Positions 28,395 through 40,300 of a DNA stretch of 64,000 bases are shown piece by piece (within the stretch, counting starts at the first letter, position 1; each line of letters starts with the position of its first letter). The position numbers and the translations under genes were made by a program. The notes under the pieces were generated by a model. The model did not search any database and had not been told where the DNA came from. It saw only the letters and a program-made list of their open reading frames with translations. The stretch spans positions 47,385-111,384 of the forward strand of contig CAZKKN010000001.1 of assembly GCA_964553375.1 (NCBI GenBank). Direction: 5' to 3'. Origin of the DNA: UBA9715 sp964553375 (GTDB taxonomy: Bacteria > Actinomycetota > Coriobacteriia > Coriobacteriales > Eggerthellaceae).

Positions 28395-31300
28395 GAGGAC
28401 GGAAGTCTGTCCGGGGTAACCTTCAACGGTACCACCATAGGGGGAGACTACGGCCAAAATACGGGGGATACTGCACCCGAAACACCGGATGCAGAACAGC
28501 AAAACCCCAGTTCAGAGGCCAGTTCTACCGAACAATTCTATCAAAAGCTGCTCTACGAGGAGCAAACCGAGGGCCTGGAGCAGATAGATGGCCTAGACGG
28601 TTATATCCCGGGCAATGGGACGTTGCCGCTTGTCCCCGAAGCCCCCAGCGTTGATGAGCCTGAAGAGGATGCCGCAACCTCTGAAGACCCCTATGCCGCA
28701 GAAGACGCTGCCATCGTGGTTTCCGCCGAAGTGGAAGCCATGGACTTCTCCACCCAGCGCATTGCAGTGGCCCTTTCCTCCGGCAGCCTGCAAAGCCGCG
28801 ACCAGAACAACATCGTGAGCGAGGGCAACGGCTTGTACCTCCTGCAGTACAAGAACCAGACCGCAGCTCGCAAAGCTTATATGAGATATTTGACGCATCC
28901 GGGAGTGGTGTTCGTGGCGCCCGATGCGGTGATTGAAGCAGCCGCCGATGAAGGCGGCGAAGCTACGGAAGACAGCGACAACCCTGGTTCATCGGATGAA
29001 GATGCCACCAGCCCCGCCTCCGCACCGGTGGCGGATTTGGCGTCTATCGATGCCCAAGGCTCCAAGGCGGCCCAGGAGGCTGCCACGGCCAGTTCTTCCG
29101 CAGTGATCGCTTTGATAGACTCCGGCGCTCCCTGGCACGATAACGTGCGTTCCCGCACCAGTGCCATCGGCGATACGCTGGACGACGACAACGGCCATGG
29201 CACCGCCATGCTCCAGACCATCCTCTCTGAGAACCCCGATGCGTCAGTTATCTCCATCAAGGCCCTGGATGCCCAAGGACGGGGCACCGCAGCTTCGGTC
29301 TATGCTGGCATCCAGCAGGCCATCGCCGCTGGGGCCGACATAATCAACCTCAGCTTCGCCGGTTACGCCACCACGGCCAATGCGCTTATCGCCCAGGCCG
29401 TGAACGAGGCCGTGGCCAACGGCATCACCGTGATAGCCGCTGCCGGCAACGGCGGAACCGACGCCGCCTTCTACACCCCGGCAAACGTGGCTTCGGCCTT
29501 CGTGGTGGGCGCGGCGGATGAGGCGGGCAACCGCGTGGCTTCCAGCAACTACGGCGCCACGGTGGATGCCTTCGTGATCGCCGATACCACCAGCCACGCC
29601 GCCGCCCGCACCAGCGGCTGGGTCTCCGCCCAGGAAAATGGCGGTTGGGAATATGCCCTGCAGCACAGCAACCTGGTGGCGGCCAGTGCCGCGGCCGGTG
29701 ATGGGGCTGCGGTGGATGCCGATCAGGCCGATTCCAGCGTGCGCGCTGCGGCCGCCTACAACATCACCTATATAAGTAAGGGTGCTTGGGTGGACGGCGA
29801 GTGGACCTCCGTGGAGGCTGGCACCGACGAGGGCGTGTCCCTGAACGGCCCGGTGAAGAGCGCCGAGGCCTTGGGGATGGAAGCCCCCGAGGGCTATACC
29901 TTCCTGGGTTGGACCGCCACTTTGGATGACCCGGATCTGGTTTGCGGTCCGCAGATCGTGGCCCCCAACTTCACCCTTAATGCGGAGGCTGTGGCCTTCG
30001 CCCAGGGCGATGCCCTTACCCTGTATCCCGTATGGGCCCAAAACGATGCCGTGATGTTCTATGGCTTGAAGGACAATTCCGGCGGCACCGTGGTGGAAGA
30101 GCTCATCGGCGCCGAGGTGCGCCGCTACAACCCGGCGGCTGCCTATGACCAGTTTGCCCTCACCTTCCCCGAGGTGGACTACAATGCCCAGGTGGGCACG
30201 AACCCCTCCTGGTATTTCGAGGGCTTCCGCTCCGATAATACGGCGGGGGCTCCCATGGATGACCTGGAGATGGCCATGGACCCAGAAGCCATGACCATCT
30301 ATGGCGTGTACAGCCGCGTAGTTGAGCGCTATTGGGTGTCCGACCCCACGGACTTGGCGGCTCGCGATTCCGAGAGCCTTACCCAATACCGCAGTGCCGC
30401 CCGTTTGGACGGCGGTTCCAACATCTCCGGCTTGGACTTCACCAGCTTCGATCCGCCTCATAGGAACGTGGGCTCCACCAGTGCGGGCTTCACGTTCATC
30501 GGCTATGTGGACCCCAGCGTGCTGGACCGCACCAGCGCCGATACGCTGGATGACTCCCTGGTGGTCAATTTGATGGCCCGCGAGTCCGACGTGGAGGGCT
30601 TCACGGGCGAGTCCATCTGGGCCGTGTATTCCCGTGACCTCACGGTGGACTACGACACCCTGATGACCGACGACGGGGGCAATAAGGTTCCCAATACTCC
30701 CAGCACCTTCACCGTGCATAAGCAGTACTTCGGCTTCACCGACGGCACTGCCGCCACCGATCCCAATCTGGATCTTTCCACCTGCACCGTGGAGCGCCCC
30801 AACTCCATCTTCATCGGTTGGCGCTTCGCGGCTTCGGGCGATCGCACCCATCAGCCGGGCAAGAGCAACAATGCTGCGTCCATCCTGGGTTATTCCGTGG
30901 ATGCCTCCGGCGAGGCTGTGCGCCTGACGGCCGAGGCTGTGTGGCAAAGCGTCTATGTGATCTCGTTCGACAACACGCTGGATGGCATCACCCTGACCAA
31001 CCCTGAGGATGCCCAGCCCACCGCTGCGATCTATGAGCGCCTGGGCGACAACGTGTATCTGGACGAGGAAGCCAGCTCCCAGCCCATGTTCCAGTCTGGC
31101 GGCGAGCTGCGCCCCGGCGTGGCTTTGGTGATCCCCCAGCGCGATTACGCCGTGGAGATCGTGCGCAACGGCAGCGACGATGCGCCGGTGACCACCGAGG
31201 ACCAGTGGGAGAACCTGACGGCCTCGTGGGAGTTCCTGGGGTACTTCCGCCTGAAGACCGATGAGGCCGGCGTGCCCGTGAAGGATGAAAACGGCAACTA

Positions 31301-34300
31301 CACCATCTTGCCCGAAGACGGCGAGTTCGACACCTTGGGTGAGAACTCTGTGAAGACCAAGGCTTACATCGACGGCAAGGGCCTGCCCACCAGCGGCCTG
31401 AATGCCAGCAGCTTCACCCAGGACACCAAGCTGTACTCCCAGTGGGGTGGCGGCGAGGTGAAACTGCCGAAGCTCACCCGCGCGGGTTACATCCAGAGCG
31501 GCTGGACCGTTAAGACCTACACCGAAGACGGGCTGATCGACGAGGATTCGGCCACGTTCATCGACATGCTGCCCAACCTGAGCGACCCGGCAGGCGAAGC
31601 CTACACCGGCACCTATAAGACAGACCGCCCGGTGCAGATCACCGCCGAGTGGCTGAAGGTGATTGAGAAGCCGAAGCTCACCGATGACGGCAGCGCCAAG
31701 GAGCTGGACTTCACCACCGAGGAGCAAACGGTGGCTACGGCCGGCGAGGGCTACACGTACGACCTGGAAGTGGAAGGCGAAGGCGGCGTTAAGGAGACCA
31801 AGGCCACCAACAAGGGCACCGACGTAGCCGATTACACCGCCACGGCCACGCTGCTGGATGGTTACATCTGGAAGGATGAGACCAACGAGGAATACGGCGT
31901 GAGCAAGGGCGCAGTGGAGCTGCCTTGGAAGATCGTTCCCGGCAGCCTGGAGAGCGCCACCTTCACCATAGATACCACCGAGTTCACCTTCAATGGTGGC
32001 ACCCAGGTGCCCACCCCCACGGTGACCCTGCCCACGGCGGGCGGCGGCAGCCGCACGCTGGGCGCCGACGACTATGAGGTGACCTATACCATAGGCGAAG
32101 GCGAGGAGGCAAAGGCCGTTTCCAGCCCCGTGAACGCCGCCACCTACACCATGACCATCAAGGGCAAGGGCAACTACGAAGGCGTTGTGGGCGGCGATAC
32201 CGCACCTGCCAGCGCCACCTTCACCATCAAGCCCTGCACCGTGAGCGCTTTGGATATAGCCCAGCTGGCAAGTGAGGACTACACCGGCGCCGGCCACGAC
32301 CTGACCCCCGAAGTGCGCGTGGGCACCGCCCCCGAGACGGGCGACGACACCCGCCCGGTGATAGCTGCGGATAACTACGTGGTGAGCTATCAGGTGACCG
32401 AGGGCGATGACAACGCCAACGCCGCCCTTACCGTGGGCGAGAAGCCCCTGCCGCTGAATGCCGGCAAATACACTGTGGTGTTCACGCCTCAGAAGATCAC
32501 CGTGGACGGCATTGAGTTCACGAACATCGTGGCCGATGGCGATATCACCACGGCCACGGCTCCCTTCGAGGTGCTGCCCATCTCGGTGGCGGGTGCTAAT
32601 GCCGTGGCTGCCGATGTGCCGGCCGTGATAACTGGTGGCGTGGATCCAGACTTCACCTATGGCCCGGTGGAGCCCATCTTCACCGTGCTTTTGGGCGACC
32701 TTACGCTTTTGCGGGATAAGACCCATAATGACTACGCCGTGAGCTATGCCGTGAGCCCCGAGGACGCCGATGCGGCGTTGTTCAACGGCTTCCCCACCGC
32801 GCCGGGTGCCTATGTGGCCACCATCACCGGCATGGGCAATTACAAGGATTCCCTCACCGCCACCTTCAACGTGGTGGATCCCGAGGCCAAGCTGATCACC
32901 AACGCAGTGGTGCGCAAAGATTTCGCTCCCACCTACACCGGCCATGCGATTGAGTTCCAGAACCCGGATGTAGACGAGCGCGACCTCACGGTGACCTACA
33001 CCAGCCCCGATGATGGTAGTGTGACCACGCTGACCAGCGCGGATTACACGGTGGAGTACTTGAACAACGTGGCGGCCGGTAAGGCTACGGCCGTTGTGAA
33101 AGGCACGGGTGCCTATGCGGGCAGCGTAACCGTGACCTTCCAGATCGGTCAGGCCCCCATTGCCAGCGCCACAGTGGCTGCCATCCCCGACCAGCTGTTG
33201 GAGATGGAAGAAGACGGCGTGACGCCCAAGCAGGTCACGCCTCCGCTCACGGTGACCTTCGGTTCGGGCGATGCGGCCATCACCCTGACCGAGGGTACGG
33301 ACTTCACCGTGGAGTACGGTCCCAACAATGAGGTGGGCGATGCCAAGGGCACCGTTACCCTGACCGGTACAGGCAACTTCACGGGTACCAAGCCCGGTGT
33401 GACCTTTAACATCGTGGATGTGGAAGATGGCATGATCCGCATCACCGGTGTGAGCTTGGATCCCACCTACGACACCGCATGGCTGGTCTACAACTACGGT
33501 TCAGCGGTGGTGCCGGACTTCATCGTGAGTGCCGAGCGCTATAACGGCGAATCCTCCAGCTGGGAGCCTTATGCGAGCGACGACGATCCGCTGACCCTGG
33601 ATGTCCACTACACCCAGACCATTACCAATAATGTGAATGTGGGCACCGCCAATGTGGCTGTGAACGCCATCTCTGGGCTTACACCCAAGGTGATCGGGTC
33701 TGCTGTGGGCTCCTTCAAGATAGCACCTGTGGAGGCCAGCGTTGAGAACGGCTTCTATGTGGATCCCGACCCTATCACGGCGGCTTATACCGGCGGCAAG
33801 GTGACTCCCATCTTCTCCGTCTACGATCCGAATGTCCCTGATGGATCGCCGCTGAAGGCTACGGTGGACTACGATGCCTCGTACTTCAACAACACCGATG
33901 TGGCCGGGGCTGACGGGCAGAACGGCCCCTACATCTCCATCGCCTTCAAGGGCAACTACACCACGCCTGACAAGGCGCCGTGGGTGGTGCCCTTCACCAT
34001 TACCAAGGCTAACTTGAACCAGACCCAGATCGCGGACATCCCCACTCAGTCCATCGAGGAGGGCAAGACCTACTGGCCGCTGCCCGAAATGTCCTTCAAC
34101 GGCAACAAGCTGGACACGAAGTTCCGCTTGAACGACACCGAAGACGGCGTGATAGATGACCGCACTCCGGCTTGGTACACCCTGGAGTACACGGACAACG
34201 ACAAGATGGGCACGGCCACCATCACCATCACCGCCACCGATGACAATCCCTATTTCGAGGGCTCCACAAGCACCACGTTCGAGATTGGCTCTGTGGAGAT

Positions 34301-37300
34301 AAAGGCCGAGCACGTGACCGACGACGCTAACAAGAACCATGTGTACACTGGTTCTTCCGTGGCCGGTGCTGCAGTGAATCCCATCGCCGTAGTGGTAGGC
34401 GGCGTGGAGTTGGAGGCCGGCACGGACTACAACGTGCAGTTCACCGCCGGTGCCGATACCGCCCTGGCAGAAGACGGCTCCAATGCTGTGACGCCGGTGG
34501 ATGTGGGCACCTACACGGCCCACATCACGGCCATCGAGGACAGCAACTACGCCTTGGCCGATGGCCTCACTGAGATATCCAAGTCCTTCACCATCACTCC
34601 GGCGGTTATCAGCGCCTTGGATGCCAAGGACAACCTGATCTACAACGGCATCGGGCAAGACCCCGATGTGGAGCCCACGGCCGTCTTGGGCGATAACAAT
34701 GCTCCTGTTTTGGGCGCCGCTCAGGCTCTTGCTAAGAGCGAATACACGATAAGCTACAGCATCCCGTCCGATGTGACTAGCAACAACGCGGCGCTTTCGG
34801 GGAATGCGGGTGACACGGACCGCAAGCCGGTGAACGCCGGTACCTACACCGCCACCGTGGCGAGCTCTGCCGCATCCAGCGATCCGCAGAACTTCGTGCT
34901 GGCTTCCGAGGTGAAGGCGGCACGTGCGGCCAATCCCACAAGCAACCCGTACACGGCTGCCTTCTACGGGCAGTTCGATAGTTCCACGTTCGACGGCACC
35001 GACAACTTCGTGGTGAGCCCCTTCAACCTGGCCACCGCGGGCAGCCTGGTAACGGTGAGCGCCGGCAAGGATGCGGGCGATGGCACCCTGGAGAACCTGG
35101 TGTTCACCGGGAAGGATCAGGCAGCGGATGTGCTGGTGAAGATCACCGCCCAGCTGCGCGAGGATCCCGGCGCGAACGAGGGCGACCCGGCCGTGCCGGT
35201 GATCGTTACCCTGGCCGCGACCGATTTCAGCTTCGCCCTGTGCGATGCCAGCGGCAACGTGCCCGGTGAAAGCGACCCGGCCGTGCAGGTGATCAACGCC
35301 GGCAGCTACAAGCTGGCCATCACCGGCAAGGGCAACTACACCACGAAGATCACCCCGGCGGAGGGTTCGTCTGACCCCGCCACCGAGACCATGGAAGGCA
35401 CGTTCACCGTTGACAAGGCAAACCTGAGCACGGTGACCATCGCTGACATAGCCGACCAGCCGTATAACTTCGGCGAGCAGGTCAAGCCCGACCTCACCGG
35501 CAAGATCACCCTGGGCACGGGCGATGGCGCCTACGTGCTGGTGGTCGATTCTGACTTCGTTGTGGACCGCTACACCAACAACGTGAATGTGAGCACCGAG
35601 ACCGCAGGGGCTACGGTGTATCTGAAGGCAGCCGAGGGCGATGGTGCCAGCGGCAACTTCACCGGCACCGCCAACAAGGCATTCAAGATAGTGGCGGCAA
35701 GCCTGACCGACCTGGGCGCTACGGCCACGTTGGCCCCGGCGGCCTTCACCTACAACGGCCAGACCCAGAAGCCCAAGGCCACGGTTACCGCCTCCATTCC
35801 TTCGGGCGAGTCCACCGAAACCAAGACCTTGACCGATAGCGACTTCACCCTGACCATCACCGATACCTCGGGCAACACCGTGACCGACCCGGTGGCTGTG
35901 GGCACCTACAACGTGGCCATCGCTGGCGCGGGCAACTATAAGGACGCCCCGGTTTCTACCACGCCTACCAGCTTCAGCATCAACCCGCTGCCGTTCACCA
36001 CGGTGGCTGTGGGTTCCCTGGACGACCTCACCTACAACGGCAAGGCCCAAACGCCTAAGCCCACGGTGAAGGTGAGCGATGCCGATGACGCCTACGACGT
36101 GCCTGAAGAGGGCAACTACACCGTGACCTACGTGAGCGTGGATGGCGAAGGCGCCACCACCGCCGTGGCCGCGCCCACCGATGCAGGCAGCTACAAGGCC
36201 ATCGTGACGCCCACGGGTACGAACCTCACCTTCGCGGAGGGTGCCACCAAGGAAGTGCCCTTCAACATCCTGCCGCTTTCCATCGCAAGCGGAAGCGCGG
36301 TGGCGGGCGATGTGCCGGCCAGCGTGACCGGTGAGGCCCCCAATGAGGTCTATGGCTCCGTGACGCCTACGATCACCGTGGCTGTAGATGACATCACCCT
36401 GGCCTCCACGGACTTCAGCGCCGTGTATGCCGTGGACGACTCTGTTTCCGGCAACACCGCCGAGCTGTTGAACGGCCTGCCCAGCAAGCTGGGCACCTAT
36501 GTGGTGACCATTACCGGCACGGGCAACTTCAAGGATTCCGTGACCGCGAAGTTCGACGTGGTTGACCCCACCAAGAAGCTCATCACCGCTGTGGCCCTGG
36601 CCCCTGGCTTCACTGCTCCCACCTATACTGGCAGCGCCATCACGCTGACCGGCGGCGACCTGGTGGTCACCTACGTGGAGGGCGAGACCTCCACTCCGCT
36701 GACCATCGATGTGGACTACAAGATAGATAGCTACCAGGCCAACACGGCTGTGGGCACCGCCACCGTGGTGGTGCGCGGCATCGGCGCTTACGCCGGCAGC
36801 GCCTCCACCACCTTCGCCATCGCTCCGCATGTCATCATCGCCGCCGACATCCAGGCCATCGCCGACCAGGTGCTGCGCGAGGGCACCGCGCGTCCGGCCG
36901 TGGTGGTGAAAGTGGGCGAGCTGGTGCTGGCCGAGGGCACGGACTTCGAGGTAACCTATGGCGCCAACGACACCGTAGGCACCGAGACTGGCCAGGTGTT
37001 CGTGACCGGCAAGGGCAACTTCACCACCACCGAAGCGGGTGGCGTGGAGAAGAAGTTCAACATCGTGGACGCCGCCCCCAACACCATTGACCTGAACGGC
37101 GCCACCATCAGCGGTGTGACCGACAAGGAATACACCGGCAGCGCCGTGGAGCAGACGGGCTTCGGCGTGGAGGCTCAGCGCTACGAGGAGACCGCCGAGG
37201 GCTCCGGCGAGTACGCTTGGGTGCCTTACACGCTGACCGCCGAGGAGGTGGCGGCTCTGGTTGCCACCTACGCCCACAACACCGACGTGGGTCAGGCCAC

Positions 37301-40300
37301 CCTCACTCTGGCGCCTGCCGACGGTGCCACGGGTGTGACGGGCTCTGCCAGCACGACCTTCCAGATCACGCCTAAGGACCTCACGAGCGATGCCACCGTG
37401 AACATCACCGTGGCCAACGGCACCTATGCCGGCGGTGCGCCGGTGACTCCTGCTCCGGTGGTCATGCTGGGCACCACCACGCTGGTGGCGGGCACGGACT
37501 ACACCGTGTCCTACCAGAACAACGTGGAGCCCTACACGGTGAGCTCCACGCCTTCGCCGAAGGTCGTGGTGAGCTTCCAGGGCAACTACACCGGCACCAA
37601 GGATAAGGAATTCAGCATCGACCGCGCCGATCTGTCCGGTGCGGTGATCGGGTTCATAGACCCGCAGCCGTTCAACAACGGCGATCCGGTTTACGTGAAC
37701 GAAGACCTCAGCCTTACCTTCAACGGGTATCCCGTAACGTTGGGCACCTGGACGGCTGTGGCCGGTCAGGAGCATACGTTCACCGACGGTAACTTCGTGG
37801 TGACCTACAATGGCGGCTCCTGGAACAGCGCAGCCACTGTGACCATCACGCCCAACCCCGACAACAACATGTACTTCGACAAGGGCTCCGTGAGCACCAC
37901 CTTCACCATCGGTGAGGTGGAGATCACCCAGGAGTTCGTGACCGACGACGCCACCAAGAACCATGTGTACACGGGTTCTGCGATCGATCCGGTCTCCGTG
38001 CGCATCAGCGCCGAGGCCGACGCGCGCGTGCTCACCGCAGGCACCGACTACCGCGTGTTCTACACGCTGCCCAGCGAGAACGCCGCCTTCGACGTGGACG
38101 CGCCGGCCACCACCGTGCAGCCCATCAACGTGGGCACCTACACGGCGCACATCCTGCAGTTCAATGACGCCAGCAGCTATAAGATCAAGGGCCAGCTGAC
38201 CAAGGACTTCACTATCACCCCGGCGGTCATCGATGACATCTCCGTGGCAACGGGTCTGGTATACAACGGCGACCCGGCGGGCCTGACCCCCACCACCACC
38301 GTGAAGGCAACCAAGGGCTCGGCCACCAAGGCCAACGGCGAGCAGGTGGAGCTGACCAACCCCGAGACGGGCGATACCCACTTCGCCGTGGCTTACAGCG
38401 TGCCCACCCCGGCTATCGCGGGTAACAACGCCGCCATGACCTCGGATGGCACCAAGCCGCTGAACGCCGGCACCTACCGGGCCACGGTGAGCTTGGGCAC
38501 CAGCGGCAACTTCGTGCTGGCCAGCACTGTGAAGGATGCGCTGGCGGCCGAGACGCCGGCAGCCCCCTACAACGCCGCCTTCTACCAGCAATATAAGGAG
38601 AGCACCTTCACCGGTGCCACCAACTTCACCGTGAACCCCTTCAACCTGGCCACCGCCGCCAGCGGCGATGTGACGGTGAAGGTGGGCAAGCTGGCGAGCG
38701 ACGGCGTGACCCTGGAGGACCTGGTGTTCACCGGCAATGATCAGGCCGCGGATGTGGCTGTGCAAATCACCGCCAAGGTGCGCGAGGTCCCCGGTGAGAA
38801 CGAAGGCGACCCGGCTGTGCCGGTCACCGTTACCCTGAGCGCAGCGGACTTCGACTTCGCGCTGTGCGACGCAGACGGCAACGTGCCCGGTGAGAGCGAT
38901 CCCGCCATCCAGGTGATCAACGCGGGTGACTACTATGTGGCCATCACCGGCAAGGGCAACTTCAGCTGCGCGGGCACCAAGGACGTGCCCGGCGAAGGCG
39001 ATAGCACCGTTACCGTGCCCACCACCTCCATGGTGCAGAAGTTCACCGTGGGTAAGGCCGACCTGAAAGACGTCATCGTTGATGCCATCAGCGATCAGGC
39101 CTATACGGGCGTGGAGGTGCAGCCGGCCCTTACCGTGAAGCTGGGGACGGGCGCGACCGCCTACACCTTGGTGGCCGATAAGGACTACACCGCCACCTAC
39201 AGCGATAACATCGCGGCGGGCAAGGACACCGCCAAGGTGAGCCTGGCTCCGGCCACGGGCGACGGCGCCAGCGGCAACTTCATGGGCACCAAGGACGGCA
39301 TCACCTTCAGCATCGTGGCCGCTTCCATCAAGGACGCCACGGTGACGCTGAGCCCGGATCCGGCGGAGTTCACTTACAACGGCTCCGAGCAGAAGCCTTC
39401 GGCCACGGTTACCATGACGGTGCCTGACCCGGCAGCGGGAGCAGGCGCCACCAAGGAGATCACCCTGAAGGCGGGCACCGACTACCGTCTGACCTATAGC
39501 GCTGCGGGCGCGGGCGGCACAGACGTTGCCGTGGCAAGCCCCGTGAATGCCGCCACCTACACCGTGCACGTGGAGGGCCTGGGCAACTACGGCGGCTTCT
39601 ATAAGGACGACTACGCGGGCGGCGAGACGCCGCTGACGTTCCAGATCAAGCCCTTCTCGTTCGATGACGTGGTCTTCGGCACGCTGGACGATGTGGAATA
39701 TACCGGCGAGGCCGTGAAGCCCGTGCCCACCATGAAGCTGGGCTCTGCGGCTGACGCGCCCACCTTGGCTGCGGCCAACGTGACGCTGACCTACAGCGCC
39801 ACGGGTGAGAGCGCTCTGACCGGCGGCAATGCCGTGAACGCGGGCACCTATCAGGTGAACGCCATGCCCACCGCCATCACCGTGGACGGCGTGAGCTACA
39901 CCAACCTGACCGCCGGTAACCGCCAGGTGGCCTTCAACATCGTTCCCGCCTCCGTGGCCGCCGCTGTGGTCACCGCTGGGGATGTGCCTGCAAGCCGCAC
40001 CGGCGAGGATCCGGATTACGTCTATGCGGGCGTGACCCCGCAGATCACCGTGCTCTTGGGTGAGAAGACGCTCGATCCCACCACCGACTACGCCGTGACC
40101 TTCACCCCGGCTGCCACCCAGCCTGCAGGGGCCAACCCGTCCCTGGATGGCGGCAAGCCCGCGGGCATTGGCCGCTATGTGGCCACCATCACGGGCATTA
40201 ACAACTATCACAAGTCCGTGTCCGCCGAGTTCGAGGTGGTGGACCCGGCCAAGAAGCTCATCACCGCCGCGGTGCTGAGCGACACTTTCACCGCCAAGAC

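Noticed and set aside
29583..29615. Ser in ARTSGW as the catalytic serine of the S8 domain
   Set aside because: It lies too close to the SNYG strand and is not followed by the Ala-rich helix that normally carries the serine. LQHSNLVAASAAAG fits that position better, but with Asn.
29244..32945. Antisense open frame of 1,233 codons on the - strand
   Set aside because: Lies opposite the subtilase and InlB-like regions, which have clear homology on the + strand.
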